A stretch of 34,501 bases of DNA from Chitinivibrionia bacterium. Its GTDB lineage: Bacteria; Fibrobacterota; Chitinivibrionia; Chitinivibrionales; Chitinivibrionaceae. The position numbers were made by a program, and so were the translations under genes. Under the pieces are notes generated by a model. That model saw only the letters and a list, made by a program, of their open reading frames with translations. It was not told the DNA's origin and searched no databases. Positions 1 through 8,639 of the stretch are shown piece after piece. Every line of letters begins with the position of its first letter. Within the stretch, counting starts at the first letter, position 1. Where the stretch lies: NCBI GenBank assembly GCA_009787445.1, contig WRFX01000008.1, positions 1-34,501 on the forward strand, read 5' to 3'.

Positions 1-305
1 ACGTGCGGCTTGGTCTTTCGCCGCCTGTTCGCGTGCGGCTTGGTCTCGTGCCGCTTGGTCACGTGCCGCTTGGTCACGTGCGGCTTGGTCTCGCGCCGCT
101 TGTTCGGCTGCTTGTTGTTGCTGTTGCGCTAATAATGCTTGCTGTTGTTGTTGCGCTAACGCTTGCTGTTGTTGCTGTGCTAATAATGCTTGTTGTTGTT
201 GCTGTTGCGCTAACGCTTGTTGCTGTTGTTGTTGCGCTAACGCTTGTTGTTGTGCCAACGCTTCTTGTTGCTGTTGTTGCGCTAATGCCTGTTGTTGCGC
301 GGTTG
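1..305 (-). repeat. Gln/Ala-rich and pentapeptide-repeat C-terminal tail coding repeat
   Basis: On the minus strand this encodes runs of four to six Gln separated by ALA or ALLA. After them come at least seven consecutive [DE]QAA[RK] pentapeptides with a 15-bp DNA period, running off the window edge. It is low-complexity coding DNA, probably forming an extended helix. Confidence 0.85.
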
Positions 306-2250
306 TTTGCGTTTGTTGCGCGGTTTGCGCAGTTTGTTGCGCCGACGTTTTTCTTTCCAAATTTTTCGTTATTTTTTGTTCTTTGCCGTTGTATTCAATA
401 TGCCATTCCAACTCCGAATAACCTTCTAATTGAGCGCGAAAAAAAACTTTCCCGTGAGGCGCATTGGCAACGCTGACGGGCGATATGCCCAAATATCCGT
501 TATTTATAAAAATTCTTGCGCCGCTCGGATTTGTCGCAATATGTATGGTAGCGTTTTGCTTTGCTTGCGGTTGCGGTTTCGGCTGTTGCGGTTTTGCCTG
601 TTGTTTCGGTTTTGTTTGCGTTTTTACTTGTTGTTTCGGCTGATGAGGCGCAGAAACCGCGACTTGCTCTTCCGCTTTTTGAACCGATGCCTCGTCTACC
701 GAAGCGGTTTGATACGTTCCTTCGTTTTGATACGTTTGCTCTTCTTCTTCGGAAGACATAAACGGAAAAGGAATTATTTTCGTAAAAATTCCGGCGGATA
801 CCAAAACTATAAGTCCGACAAAAGCGATTAGAACAATTTTACTGTCAAGGTTTTTGGCAGGTTTTTCGTCGCTATAATAAGGAAACGCATCGGCATTGCC
901 GCTCGGTTTTGAAAACGCCGCTTCGCTCGGTTGCTGTATAGTTTGTTGTGCGGGAATCGCTTCAGGTTTAGGTTCGTAATATGTTTGCGCTTGTTGTTGC
1001 GGCGCAGGCGAAACGGGTACTTGTTGCGGACGCGCAACTTCAACATTCGTCGGTTGCGGTTGTTGTGGAATATCGTATGGCGAATCATCAATTTCAAAAC
1101 GCACTTCGTCCTGCGAAACAAATTTTTCTTCTTTTTTCGCTTCGACAACCGTCGGAATTTCAACGGGCTTTTGTATAATAGAATCGATATCGAGACCTAC
1201 ATCCACCTCTATCGGTTTTTCTACGGGAGCGGGGGTTGCGGGTTTCGGCTGTTGCGGTATAATGGCATCGTCAATATCAAGACCAATGTCCACTTCTATC
1301 GGTTTTTCAACGGGAGCGGAAGTTGCAGGTTTCGGCTGTTGCGGTACAAAAGAATCGATATCAAGACCAATATCCACTTCTATCGGTTTTTCGACGGGTG
1401 CGGGAGTTGCAGGTTTCGGCTGTTGCGGTACAATAGAATCAATGTCAAGACCTATATCCATTTCCACAGGTTTTTCTGCGGGCGCAGATTTCGGCTGTTG
1501 TATCGGTTTTTCTATTGGAGGCGCTTCGCCGCCATCGACAAATAAATCGTCAAAACTCGACGATACGGAAGGCGCAGAAGGCGCGGAAGGCGGTGCAATC
1601 GGTTCTTCCGTCGGCAACACGGGTGCGGGTTTTGGCGGCTGTATCGGTTCTTGTATCGGGTCAAATGTCGGCTCAAATTTCGGTTCTTGTATCGGAGCAA
1701 ATGTCTCTTGTATCGGGTCAAATGTCGGCTCAAATGTTGGCTGCGACGTCGGCGCAAATGCCGACGGTTCAGAAAACGAATCTTCAAAAACTCCCGACGC
1801 GGGCGTTTCGTCGCCTATCGAAAGCGTGTCCGAAAGTATTTGCTTCAAATCCGAAAAATCGTCTTCTTCCTGTCTGTGCTGTTGTTCAATATCGGGAGCG
1901 CTTTTCAAAAGAATGTCCGAAAGCGCTTGCAATTCGTCCAAAGAACGAACAATTTTTACCTGTTTATCTACTCCCGCGCGGTTCAAAATTTCAAAAACCT
2001 TTTCGTGCGGCGCAACTATAACGAGTCGTCCCGCCATAGAAAGAAGCGAACGATTCATCCCGATAAATTTATTTATGGAATCCGAATAAATATAATCCAA
2101 AGGCGACAAATCTATGCAAATAAAATGACTTCCCGAAGTCGACAGCGCCTTAACTTTTGCTTCCAACGCGACGGAATCAAGCAATTCATCGCCAATAAGT
2201 TCAGGCAAAAGCACCTGAAATAAGCCCGTTTGAGATAACGAAATATTGAT
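1..2250 (-). CDS. STAS-TM-PEGA protein with Gln/Ala-rich repeat tail (C-terminus cut by window edge)
   Basis: A minus-strand frame stays open from just after a TAG at 2269-2271 to base 1, about 750 codons; the C-terminus lies outside the window. Residues about 1-105 look like a STAS (anti-anti-sigma-like) domain, with a CIDLS strand and a conserved-looking MAGRLVIVAP segment. Next comes a long Pro/Glu-rich linker with four copies of a roughly 30-residue unit around PQQPKPATPAPVEKPIEVDI. Residues about 471-490 form one membrane segment. Residues about 576-635 are a PEGA domain (NPSGARIFINNGYLG; APHGKVFF), which would be periplasmic. The tail is poly-Gln/Ala/Leu, then tandem [DE]QAA[RK] pentapeptides. 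AAGGAGG (2255-2261) and a perfect TATAAT (2271-2276) precede it, but the frame has no ATG, GTG or TTG near the ribosome site, so ATC (2248-2250) or ATT (2251-2253 or 2242-2244) is the likely start. The role is unknown; the architecture suggests a cytoplasmic regulatory domain tied to a periplasmic surface-binding domain. Confidence 0.85.
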   Translation of the reverse strand, partial: MNISLSQTGLFQVLLPELIGDELLDSVALEAKVKALSTSGSHFICIDLSPLDYIYSDSINKFIGMNRSLLSMAGRLVIVAPHEKVFEILNRAGVDKQVKIVRSLDELQALSDILLKSAPDIEQQHRQEEDDFSDLKQILSDTLSIGDETPASGVFEDSFSEPSAFAPTSQPTFEPTFDPIQETFAPIQEPKFEPTFDPIQEPIQPPKPAPVLPTEEPIAPPSAPSAPSVSSSFDDLFVDGGEAPPIEKPIQQPKSAPAEKPVEMDIGLDIDSIVPQQPKPATPAPVEKPIEVDIGLDIDSFVPQQPKPATSAPVEKPIEVDIGLDIDDAIIPQQPKPATPAPVEKPIEVDVGLDIDSIIQKPVEIPTVVEAKKEEKFVSQDEVRFEIDDSPYDIPQQPQPTNVEVARPQQVPVSPAPQQQAQTYYEPKPEAIPAQQTIQQPSEAAFSKPSGNADAFPYYSDEKPAKNLDSKIVLIAFVGLIVLVSAGIFTKIIPFPFMSSEEEEQTYQNEGTYQTASVDEASVQKAEEQVAVSAPHQPKQQVKTQTKPKQQAKPQQPKPQPQAKQNATIHIATNPSGARIFINNGYLGISPVSVANAPHGKVFFRAQLEGYSELEWHIEYNGKEQKITKNLERKTSAQQTAQTAQQTQTTAQQQALAQQQQQEALAQQQALAQQQQQQALAQQQQQQALLAQQQQQALAQQQQQALLAQQQQQAAEQAARDQAARDQAARDQAARDQAAREQAAKDQAAR
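1180..1510 (-). repeat. Four tandem imperfect ~90-bp repeats inside the STAS-PEGA gene
   Basis: Four in-frame units of about 90 bp encode variants of PQQPKPAT(P/S)APVEKPIEVDIGLDID. The units begin near 1510, 1440, 1350 and 1260 when read on the minus strand. They make a Pro/Glu-rich spacer between the STAS domain and the membrane segment, and their copy number may vary between strains. Confidence 0.85.
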
Positions 2251-2305
2251 AATTCCTCCTTGAAAACGCTATTATACGGGTATAATATAAAAAAAAATAC
2301 AGAGT

Positions 2306-2329
2306 AAAAACGGAATTTTTTCTGTTTTT
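2306..2329 (-). terminator. Probable intrinsic terminator of the folK operon
   Basis: Arms 2306-2315 and 2320-2329 pair at 9 of 10 positions around a 4-base loop, starting just after the folK stop codon at 2339. On the minus strand the hairpin is followed after a short gap by a T-rich run (about 2290-2298). Confidence 0.5.
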
Positions 2330-2338
2330 GCTAAATTT

Positions 2339-2827
2339 TTATTCAATAATTTTTATTTTTTGCCGCAAAATTTCCTTACTAACGCGATAATTTGCAAATT
2401 TTTCGCCCGTAAACGGATTCAATAAATTGGTATTAAGCGATTTTACGCCTTCAATTGCGAACTTTCTGAAAAACAATCTCGGATGAGGAATTGTCAGCGC
2501 GGGCGTTTTTTTTATAATTTCGTCAAAGAGTAAAATATCGATGTCGGCGGTTCGCGGCGATTTATCGTTTTTTGATTTTCGTCCGAGTTTTTTTTCGATA
2601 TTTTGCGTTATTTTCAAAAGTTCTTCGGGCGTTTCGTCGGTTTCTATTAAAATCGTCTGATTAAAATAATTTTCTTGCGCTATTTTTACGTCGACCGCCG
2701 CGCTTTCGTACACGGGAGAGCAAATTAGAGGAATTTTGCTTATTTTTTGCAATTCGTCGCGCATCGCTTTTATGTTTGCTAATTTATCGCCGACGTTTGT
2801 TCCCAAACACAAAACCGCAAAACTCAC
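2339..2827 (-). CDS. folK: 2-amino-4-hydroxy-6-hydroxymethyldihydropteridine pyrophosphokinase (HPPK)
   Basis: At 162 aa this is a normal-length HPPK, which transfers pyrophosphate from ATP to 6-hydroxymethyl-7,8-dihydropterin in folate synthesis. Visible family signatures are the N-terminal LCLGTNVGDK motif, SPVYES, NYFNQTI, and the ATP/Mg2+-binding stretch KSPRTADIDILLFD followed by TIPHPRLFFRKFA. The start codon overlaps the stop of the upstream nucleotidase-like gene by 4 bases (ATGA), so translation is probably coupled to it. No folP, folB or folE lies nearby. The family call is secure. Confidence 0.96.
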   Translation of the reverse strand: MSFAVLCLGTNVGDKLANIKAMRDELQKISKIPLICSPVYESAAVDVKIAQENYFNQTILIETDETPEELLKITQNIEKKLGRKSKNDKSPRTADIDILLFDEIIKKTPALTIPHPRLFFRKFAIEGVKSLNTNLLNPFTGEKFANYRVSKEILRQKIKIIE

Positions 2828-4437
2828 AGGTTTTTGCCCTTTTTTACGTAAAATTCTATCAATTTTTTTGCTTTTTCCAAATTATTTGTCGTTGTAAGGC
2901 ATCTGTTTTCCCACCAAATAAGAATATTTTCGTCGCCGTCTTTGTCCGCCAACAAATGCAGATTTTCAACTTTTTCGCTAAAAAATCCATTAAGTTTTAA
3001 TACTGCGGCGCTGTCGGAAATTACAACTATTTCGTTTTCGTGAAAGTCCCGTTTATAATATTCGCCGTCGGGAAAATCTTGCCAATCCAAAACAAATCCG
3101 TCTCTGATAATTGCGGGAACGCGCTCTATGTCAAAGTTTTCGAGTAATTTTTTTGCGGCCGGATTATCCAAAAAAAACGTATCGATTTTTCCATAAGTGT
3201 TTTGTAAAATATAATCGACGGGCAAATTCGGCGTTTCGTATTTTGACGCGATAAATATGATTTTTGAATAATTTTTAACGATTTCGTTATTTATAAATAT
3301 AGTCGGGCATTGCGTAATATTTAGCGTTTGCGATTTTTTATAGTTTTCGGCAAGAATTTTATCGCCTTTTTCTTTGTCCCATTTTGCAAAAATTTCGGGT
3401 AAAAGTCCAATATTTTCGGCAATTTTTTTGCCGTCCGAATCGGGAGTAGTCGCCAAAAATAAAAAATCCCGAAATCTTTCGGGAAATAAATCTTGAACTG
3501 CAAGGTAAATTTTTTCTTCTATTAGCGAGCCGTCGGGAAGTCCGGGCGAAAGTTTATGCGTTTGACCGTCGTAATTTCCCGCAAAACTTACCTTTATAGA
3601 ATAATTTGAGTCCAGCGAAATTTGCAAATAATTTCTTATCGCGTCCTTTGAATAGGAACATCCGCTCATAGAAAAAATTTCTACGAATGTTTTTGGAATC
3701 GGCGCGATTTTCGCGGTTCTTTGAGCGAAAACTCGCCATCTGACCGCGCCTTTTCTGTTCAAAACCGCGATTCTTCTTCCGAGTTCTCCAAATTGCAAAA
3801 CTATTTTTGCGCTACTCAAACGCGACGGTTGCGTTACGTTTTTTGTATGCCCCTGCACTCCAAAATCGATGCGCGGATTTTGCGAAATTAACGAATCCGT
3901 AAGCGACGGTTCGCAATGCGCGATAAGCACAATTTTATATCCCTGCGGAATTTGCGAGATTGCGCGCGCAAGGGCGGTTTGCGGGTCTTCGACTTCGTAA
4001 TCGTTAGAAATTCCCGTTATTTTTTTGTCAAAAGCCGAAACAAGCGCATATTTTTCGCCGTTTTTGTATTCGACCGAATGAATTTTTTCAAACAACTTTT
4101 TGCCTGATTTTACGTTTATGTTCGTCGCCAAAAGCAGAAGTGGGAATTTTTTGTTTATATCTTCCCAAAAATTCTCGCCGAAGCGCAATTCGTTGCCGCC
4201 CAAAGCGATAGCCGAATAATTTACTTTCTGCATAAGCGAGCATATAGCGACGTTTTTTGCAGAATCTTCCGTTAAAAAATTGCCCGCGTCAAAAATCGCG
4301 ATTCTTCTGTTGTTATTTTGCCAAACCGCTATGTATTCGAGCGCTTCCGTATTTCCGCGAATATCGCCGCTTGCCGCAAAACTCGCCGCGCAAACGACGC
4401 AAGTTGAAATTAAAATTATAGTTAAAATTTTCTTCAT
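2824..4437 (-). CDS. Secreted 5'-nucleotidase/metallophosphoesterase-like plus thioredoxin-like fusion protein
   Basis: A 537-aa protein with an N-terminal signal peptide (MKKILTIILISTCVVCAASFAA), so it should act in the periplasm. Residues about 23-235 follow the block order of UshA/5'-nucleotidase N-domains: SGDIRGN, IFDAGNF, ALGGNELRFG, VLIAHCE and FGVQGHT. However, metal-binding positions are altered: the usual D-x-H reads DIR, GNHE reads GGNE, and the final GH-x-H reads GHTK. Residues about 245-390 look thioredoxin/DsbA-like, with FSMSGCSYSK where CxxC would be expected and a later TQCPTIFINN resembling the cis-Pro region. A poorly recognised C-terminal part follows. The gene overlaps folK by 4 bp and is preceded by a copy of the shared promoter motif. 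It may be a pseudoenzyme; its substrate is unknown. Confidence 0.7.
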   Translation of the reverse strand: MKKILTIILISTCVVCAASFAASGDIRGNTEALEYIAVWQNNNRRIAIFDAGNFLTEDSAKNVAICSLMQKVNYSAIALGGNELRFGENFWEDINKKFPLLLLATNINVKSGKKLFEKIHSVEYKNGEKYALVSAFDKKITGISNDYEVEDPQTALARAISQIPQGYKIVLIAHCEPSLTDSLISQNPRIDFGVQGHTKNVTQPSRLSSAKIVLQFGELGRRIAVLNRKGAVRWRVFAQRTAKIAPIPKTFVEIFSMSGCSYSKDAIRNYLQISLDSNYSIKVSFAGNYDGQTHKLSPGLPDGSLIEEKIYLAVQDLFPERFRDFLFLATTPDSDGKKIAENIGLLPEIFAKWDKEKGDKILAENYKKSQTLNITQCPTIFINNEIVKNYSKIIFIASKYETPNLPVDYILQNTYGKIDTFFLDNPAAKKLLENFDIERVPAIIRDGFVLDWQDFPDGEYYKRDFHENEIVVISDSAAVLKLNGFFSEKVENLHLLADKDGDENILIWWENRCLTTTNNLEKAKKLIEFYVKKGKNL

Positions 4438-4477
4438 TTTTCCTCCTAAAAATCTTTAATGTTTTGTTATATTTATC

Positions 4478-4498
4478 ATAAAAATACTATATGCCAAA
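4478..4498 (-). promoter_or_regulatory. Shared promoter motif for the nucleotidase-like/folK operon
   Basis: The minus strand reads GGCATATAGTATTTTTAT, matching GSCNNATAKTATWTT. TAGTAT would be the -10 element, putting the transcription start about 40 bases before the ATG at 4437. It forms an inverted pair with the copy at 4523-4543, giving divergent promoters. Confidence 0.55.
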
Positions 4499-4522
4499 AA
4501 ACAAAAAACGATGGTATTGTCG

Positions 4523-4543
4523 TTTGCCAAATAGTATTTTTAT
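4523..4543 (+). promoter_or_regulatory. Shared promoter motif facing the 45-codon ORF
   Basis: The plus strand reads GCCAAATAGTATTTTTAT, matching GSCNNATAKTATWTT. A start site predicted from TAGTAT (4532-4537) falls within a few bases of the ATG at 4547, so the transcript would be nearly leaderless. Confidence 0.5.
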
Positions 4544-4546
4544 CTT

Positions 4547-4684
4547 ATGAAATATAAAAATTTAAGAGAAAAAGAGATAAAAAACCGTGTCGAAGATGAA
4601 TTTTTCCCCGATTTCGATTGCGACAGCATTTTGCAAAACGTCACGTCGATTTTTCATCGACAATTAAAATCATTTTTCTGCTAA
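4547..4684 (+). pseudogene. 45-aa ORF, probable N-terminal remnant of a restriction-modification-type protein
   Basis: The product begins MKYKNLREKEIKNRVEDEFF, continues to an FDCDSIL segment and stops after 45 residues. The opening LREKE-KN-V--D-F---FDC resembles, from memory, the first residues of some Type II restriction-modification methyltransferases (Eco57I-like). Nothing of such an enzyme follows, so this looks like the stub left by a deletion. It has its own promoter motif directly upstream and no clear ribosome site. It could instead be a genuine small protein. The similarity is a recollection, not a search result. Confidence 0.35.
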
Positions 4685-4714
4685 ATCCGCTTCCAAATTG
4701 AATCAAAAAGAAAA

Positions 4715-5190
4715 TTAAAACATTGTTATGTCGGCAAGTTTATAACTTTTCACGTTGCCGTTCGGAGACAATGCCATTGCGCTATACTTCCAAACTCCTC
4801 CGGCTTCCCAATTGTTTATGTTGGCAATAGCGGTTCCGATAAGATATTCGTTTTCATCGTACAAATTAAAAGTTATTTGCGCATAACTGTACGTTTTGTT
4901 TGTTTTGTTGCGCAGGGCTCTCCCTGTATATATAAAGAAAACATATCCTGTTTTACGCTCGCCGCCTCAACTACTTCATATTTGTCGCTGTTGTCTTTTT
5001 GTTTAATACTGTTTGCAACATCACTACTTCCGGAACTAACAGCGTCTATAAAGAAATATACGCAAATAAAGGCAATAAACAATGAAAGACAGACGCCTAT
5101 TATTTTTGTATTCCCCGATACTATTACTTTTCCGCATTTTGGACACTTGTTTCCTTCAAAATTTTCAACGCAATCATGACAAAAAGCCAT
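4715..5190 (-). pseudogene. Zinc-ribbon / membrane / FxLYD-domain protein, split by a frameshift
   Basis: The frame starting at 5190 gives 105 aa: a zinc ribbon with C4, C7, C16 and C19 (CHDC...CPKC), a membrane segment (IIGVCLSLFIAFICVYFF), a polar linker, then DMFSLYIQG followed by unrelated residues to a stop at 4873. Just before that stop another minus-strand frame carries a clear FxLYD domain: NKTNKTYSYAQITFNLYDEN, then GTAIANINNWEAGGVWKYSA, ending at TAA 4715-4717. Joining the frames near 4915-4930 gives about 157 aa with the usual ribbon-TM-FxLYD order, so a single indel (mutation or sequencing error) is likely. FxLYD proteins are small envelope proteins of unknown function. The start has AAAGGATG upstream. 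Confidence 0.7.
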
Positions 5191-5207
5191 AAATCATCCT
5201 TTTTGTT

Positions 5208-5226
5208 ACGCAGTATCAATCTGCGT
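5208..5226 (-). other. Small stem-loop in the 5' leader of the zinc-ribbon gene
   Basis: ACGCAG (5208-5213) pairs with CTGCGT (5221-5226) across a 7-base loop. It lies between the promoter motif at 5250-5270 and the start codon at 5190. It could affect translation or be chance. Confidence 0.3.
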
Positions 5227-5249
5227 TAATTTATAAAACAAATAATATA

Positions 5250-5270
5250 ATTAATATAATATTTGGCGCA
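5250..5270 (-). promoter_or_regulatory. Shared promoter motif for the zinc-ribbon/FxLYD gene
   Basis: The minus strand reads GCCAAATATTATATTAAT, an exact match to GSCNNATAKTATWTT. It implies a leader of about 60 bases before the ATG at 5190. Confidence 0.5.
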
Positions 5271-5354
5271 AACGAAAAGCAAGAATTAAAATTATAATTT
5301 TTCTTCAAGAAAAGCAATTATCGCGAAATATCAAAAACAAAATCGCATTCGGAT

Positions 5355-5375
5355 TGCGGCGAATAGTATTTTTTC
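5355..5375 (+). promoter_or_regulatory. Shared promoter motif for carB
   Basis: The plus strand reads GGCGAATAGTATTTTTTC, matching GSCNNATAKTATWTT. The predicted start is about 40 bases before the carB ATG. The rest of the 5191-5417 gap is AT-rich and shows no gene. Confidence 0.5.
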
Positions 5376-5417
5376 AACTTAAAATACGCGATTATTACAA
5401 AAATAAGGGATAATTGA

Positions 5418-8400
5418 ATGCCAAAAAGAAATGATTTACACAAAATTATGATTATCGGAAGCGGACCTATAGTTATCGGTCAGGCGTGCGAATTTGACTA
5501 TTCGGGAGCGCAGGCGTGCAAGGCGCTCAAACAGGAAGGTTACGAAATCGTTTTAATAAATTCCAACCCCGCGACCATTATGACCGACCCGAATATGGCT
5601 GACAAAACATACATAGAACCAGTTACTCCCGAAGTCGTTGAAAAAATTATCGCCCGCGAACGCCCCGACGCTTTTTTGCCCACGATGGGCGGACAAACCG
5701 CGCTGAATACCGCAATGACAATGAGCCAAAGAGGCATTCTCGCCAAATATAACGTAGAACTCATAGGCGCAAACGAACAGGCGATTTTGCTTGCCGAAGA
5801 CAGAAGCGAGTTCAAAAAAGCGATGAACGAAATCGGACTTGAAATGCCCAAAGCAAAAATTGCGCATACGCTCGAAGAAGCGTGGGAAATTGCCGACGAA
5901 TTCGGTTTTCCGTGCATTGTTCGTCCGAGTTTCACTATGGGCGGAACGGGCGGCGGAATCGTTTATGAACGCGGCGAATTTGAAGCGGCGGCAAAAAAAG
6001 GACTACTTTTGTCTCCCACAAGCGAAATTCTTATTGACGAATCGGTTTTGGGCTGGCAAGAACTCGAAATAGAAGTAATTCGCGACCACAAAGACAAAGT
6101 TATCGTAATTTGTTCAATAGAAAACCTTGACCCGATGGGAATACATACGGGCGATTCCATAACCGTCGCTCCCGCGCAAACATTAACGTTTGAACAATAC
6201 GCAAAAATGCGCGACGCGGCTGTCGCAATGATTCGCAAAGTAGGCGTTATCGGCGGAAGCAATATTCAGTTTGCGATAGACCCAAACAACGGACGAATGC
6301 TCGTTATTGAAATGAATCCGCGAGTTAGCAGAAGTTCGGCTTTGGCAAGCAAGGCGACGGGTTATCCGATTGCGAAAGTCGCGGCAAAATTGAGCGTTGG
6401 CTATTCTTTGGACGAAATTATGAACGATATTACGCGCAAAACTCCCGCGTCGTTTGAGCCGACGATAGATTATGTAGTAACGAAAATTCCGAGATTCGCG
6501 TTTGAAAAATTTCCCGAAGCGGACGCCCGACTCGGCGTTCAAATGAAAGCGGTCGGCGAAATAATGTCAATCGGTCGAACATTCAAAGAAAGTTTGCAAA
6601 AAGGACTTCGAGGACTCGAAACGCGCCACGCAGGTTTTGAAACGACAAAATACGCCGATTATTCCGTAGAGCAAATTAAAAACGAACTGAAAGAACTTTC
6701 GCACGACAGAATATTTATTGTTAGAGCCGCGATGGACAAAGGAATTTCGGTCGACGAAATTTTCGATATTACCAAAATAGACAGATGGTTTTTAAATAAT
6801 ATGAAAGATATTGTGGATTTTGAAAAGAAATTAAAAGAAATTAAAAATATAAGCGAAAACGAGCGAAAAGAATTGTTTGCGGAAGCGAAAATTATGGGAT
6901 TTTCGGACGCGCAAATAGCAAATTTAAACGGAATTTCGGAACTTGACGCGCGCAAAATTCGCGTTAAAGAAAAAATTATTCCCGTGTATAAATCCGTAGA
7001 CACTTGCGCGGCAAAATTCGACACTTTTGTGTCGTATTATTATTCGACTTACGAAAAAGAAAACGAATCTCTCGTTAGCGACAAACGAAAAATTATGATT
7101 TTAGGCGGCGGACCAAACAGAATCGGACAGGGAATAGAATTTGATTATTGCTGTTGTCAAGCGGCTTACGCGCTAAAAGAATTGGGAATCGAGAGTATTA
7201 TGGTAAATTCCAACCCCGAAACCGTGTCGACCGATTACGATACTTCGGACAAACTTTATTTTGAACCGCTTACTTTTGAAGACGTGATGAACGTTATAGA
7301 CCACGAAAAACCCGACGGCGTTATTGTGCAGTTCGGCGGTCAAACTCCGCTTAATTTGGCGAAAAAACTTCGCGATTGCGGCGCAAAAATTATTGGAACT
7401 TCGGTAGAAAACATAAACAAGGCGGAAGACCGCGACGAATTTTCGGCTATGTGCAATAAATTAGGCATAAAACAGCCGCCAAACGGAATGGCTTCCACTC
7501 CCGAAGAAGCGATAGAAATAGCAAAGCGAATAGGATATCCGATTTTGCTTCGTCCGAGTTTTGTTTTGGGCGGACGCGGAATGAGAATTATTTATTCCGC
7601 CGACGGACTTGACAAATTTGTCGAGGAAGCAAAAGACGCGGGAGAAAATCGCCCCGTTCTTATAGACAAATTTATACAAGACGCGATAGAATTAGACGTC
7701 GACGCGGTATCCGACGGAGAACAAACAATAGTTTGCGGAATTATGGAACATATAGAAGAAGCGGGCATTCATTCGGGCGATTCCGCCTGCGTTTTGCCGC
7801 CGTATACTTTGCCGCGAAGAATTGTAAAAGAAATAAGACAAATTACCGAAAACGTCGCAAGCGAACTTAAAGTCGTCGGACTTATGAACATACAGTTTGC
7901 CATAGACGGAAACGACATTTATATTATAGAAGTAAATCCGCGAGCAAGCCGCACGGTTCCTTTCGTGAGCAAGGCGACGGGAGTCGCGTGGGCGAAAATT
8001 GCGGCGAAAGTTATGACGGGAATTATGTTAAAAAACATTGCCGAAGCGCAAGTCCCTAATATGGATTATTTTGCGGTAAAAGAAGCGGTTTTGCCGTTCA
8101 ATAAATTTCCGGGCTCCGACACGATGCTTGGTCCCGAAATGAAATCGACGGGCGAAGTAATGGGAATAGACAAGGATTTTGGAATCGCCTATCTTAAAGC
8201 GCAAGAAGCGGCTTACAACAAACTTCCAAAAAGCGGCGCGGTTTTCATTTCGGTTCGCAATACGATTCGTCGCCATATAGTTTTTATGGCGAAAAAAATT
8301 CACGAACTCGGCTTCAAAGTTTATTCGACGGAAGGCACGGCGAAAATGCTCAACAATTACGGAGTTCCCGCAATTCCCGTACCAAAAGTCGGTATGGGAA

Positions 8401-8639
8401 AGCCGGATATTGTGGATATGATTCGCGCCAATAAGTTTGATTTACTTATAAATATTCCCGAAGGACAGCGCGCGCTTTTGGACAGCAAACCTATTCGCAC
8501 GGCGGCGGTTTTGCAAAAAATTCCTTACATAACGACAATAGAGGCGGCTCAAGCGGCGGTCGCGGGAATGGATTCGTTAGCGAAACAGGATTACGGCGTA
8601 AAAACGATTCAGGAATACGGAAAAGAAACAAATTCATAA
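5418..8639 (+). CDS. carB: Carbamoyl-phosphate synthase large subunit
   Basis: At 1073 aa this is full length. The enzyme makes carbamoyl phosphate from bicarbonate, ATP and ammonia supplied by CarA, feeding pyrimidine and arginine synthesis. Both duplicated synthetase halves are present: the first opens [20 protein letters not shown] and has [12 protein letters not shown], the second opens [20 protein letters not shown] and has [12 protein letters not shown]. Each half has the NP(R)xSRS/SRT segment ([22 protein letters not shown]). The C-terminal ~130 residues form the MGS-like allosteric domain ([15 protein letters not shown]). No carA lies within the window, so the two subunits are not adjacent here. 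AAGGGA precedes the ATG. Confidence 0.98.
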   Translation: MPKRNDLHKIMIIGSGPIVIGQACEFDYSGAQACKALKQEGYEIVLINSNPATIMTDPNMADKTYIEPVTPEVVEKIIARERPDAFLPTMGGQTALNTAMTMSQRGILAKYNVELIGANEQAILLAEDRSEFKKAMNEIGLEMPKAKIAHTLEEAWEIADEFGFPCIVRPSFTMGGTGGGIVYERGEFEAAAKKGLLLSPTSEILIDESVLGWQELEIEVIRDHKDKVIVICSIENLDPMGIHTGDSITVAPAQTLTFEQYAKMRDAAVAMIRKVGVIGGSNIQFAIDPNNGRMLVIEMNPRVSRSSALASKATGYPIAKVAAKLSVGYSLDEIMNDITRKTPASFEPTIDYVVTKIPRFAFEKFPEADARLGVQMKAVGEIMSIGRTFKESLQKGLRGLETRHAGFETTKYADYSVEQIKNELKELSHDRIFIVRAAMDKGISVDEIFDITKIDRWFLNNMKDIVDFEKKLKEIKNISENERKELFAEAKIMGFSDAQIANLNGISELDARKIRVKEKIIPVYKSVDTCAAKFDTFVSYYYSTYEKENESLVSDKRKIMILGGGPNRIGQGIEFDYCCCQAAYALKELGIESIMVNSNPETVSTDYDTSDKLYFEPLTFEDVMNVIDHEKPDGVIVQFGGQTPLNLAKKLRDCGAKIIGTSVENINKAEDRDEFSAMCNKLGIKQPPNGMASTPEEAIEIAKRIGYPILLRPSFVLGGRGMRIIYSADGLDKFVEEAKDAGENRPVLIDKFIQDAIELDVDAVSDGEQTIVCGIMEHIEEAGIHSGDSACVLPPYTLPRRIVKEIRQITENVASELKVVGLMNIQFAIDGNDIYIIEVNPRASRTVPFVSKATGVAWAKIAAKVMTGIMLKNIAEAQVPNMDYFAVKEAVLPFNKFPGSDTMLGPEMKSTGEVMGIDKDFGIAYLKAQEAAYNKLPKSGAVFISVRNTIRRHIVFMAKKIHELGFKVYSTEGTAKMLNNYGVPAIPVPKVGMGKPDIVDMIRANKFDLLINIPEGQRALLDSKPIRTAAVLQKIPYITTIEAAQAAVAGMDSLAKQDYGVKTIQEYGKETNS

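Noticed and set aside
1-305. Short regularly spaced repeats suggesting a CRISPR array
   Set aside because: The repeats are in-frame Gln/Ala codons with a 15-bp or irregular period and no unique spacers.
3-2223. Several plus-strand ORFs of 60-275 aa across the first 2.2 kb
   Set aside because: They are low-complexity Arg/Leu/Val/Ser-rich readings opposite the continuous minus-strand STAS-PEGA gene, whose domains and ribosome site are convincing.
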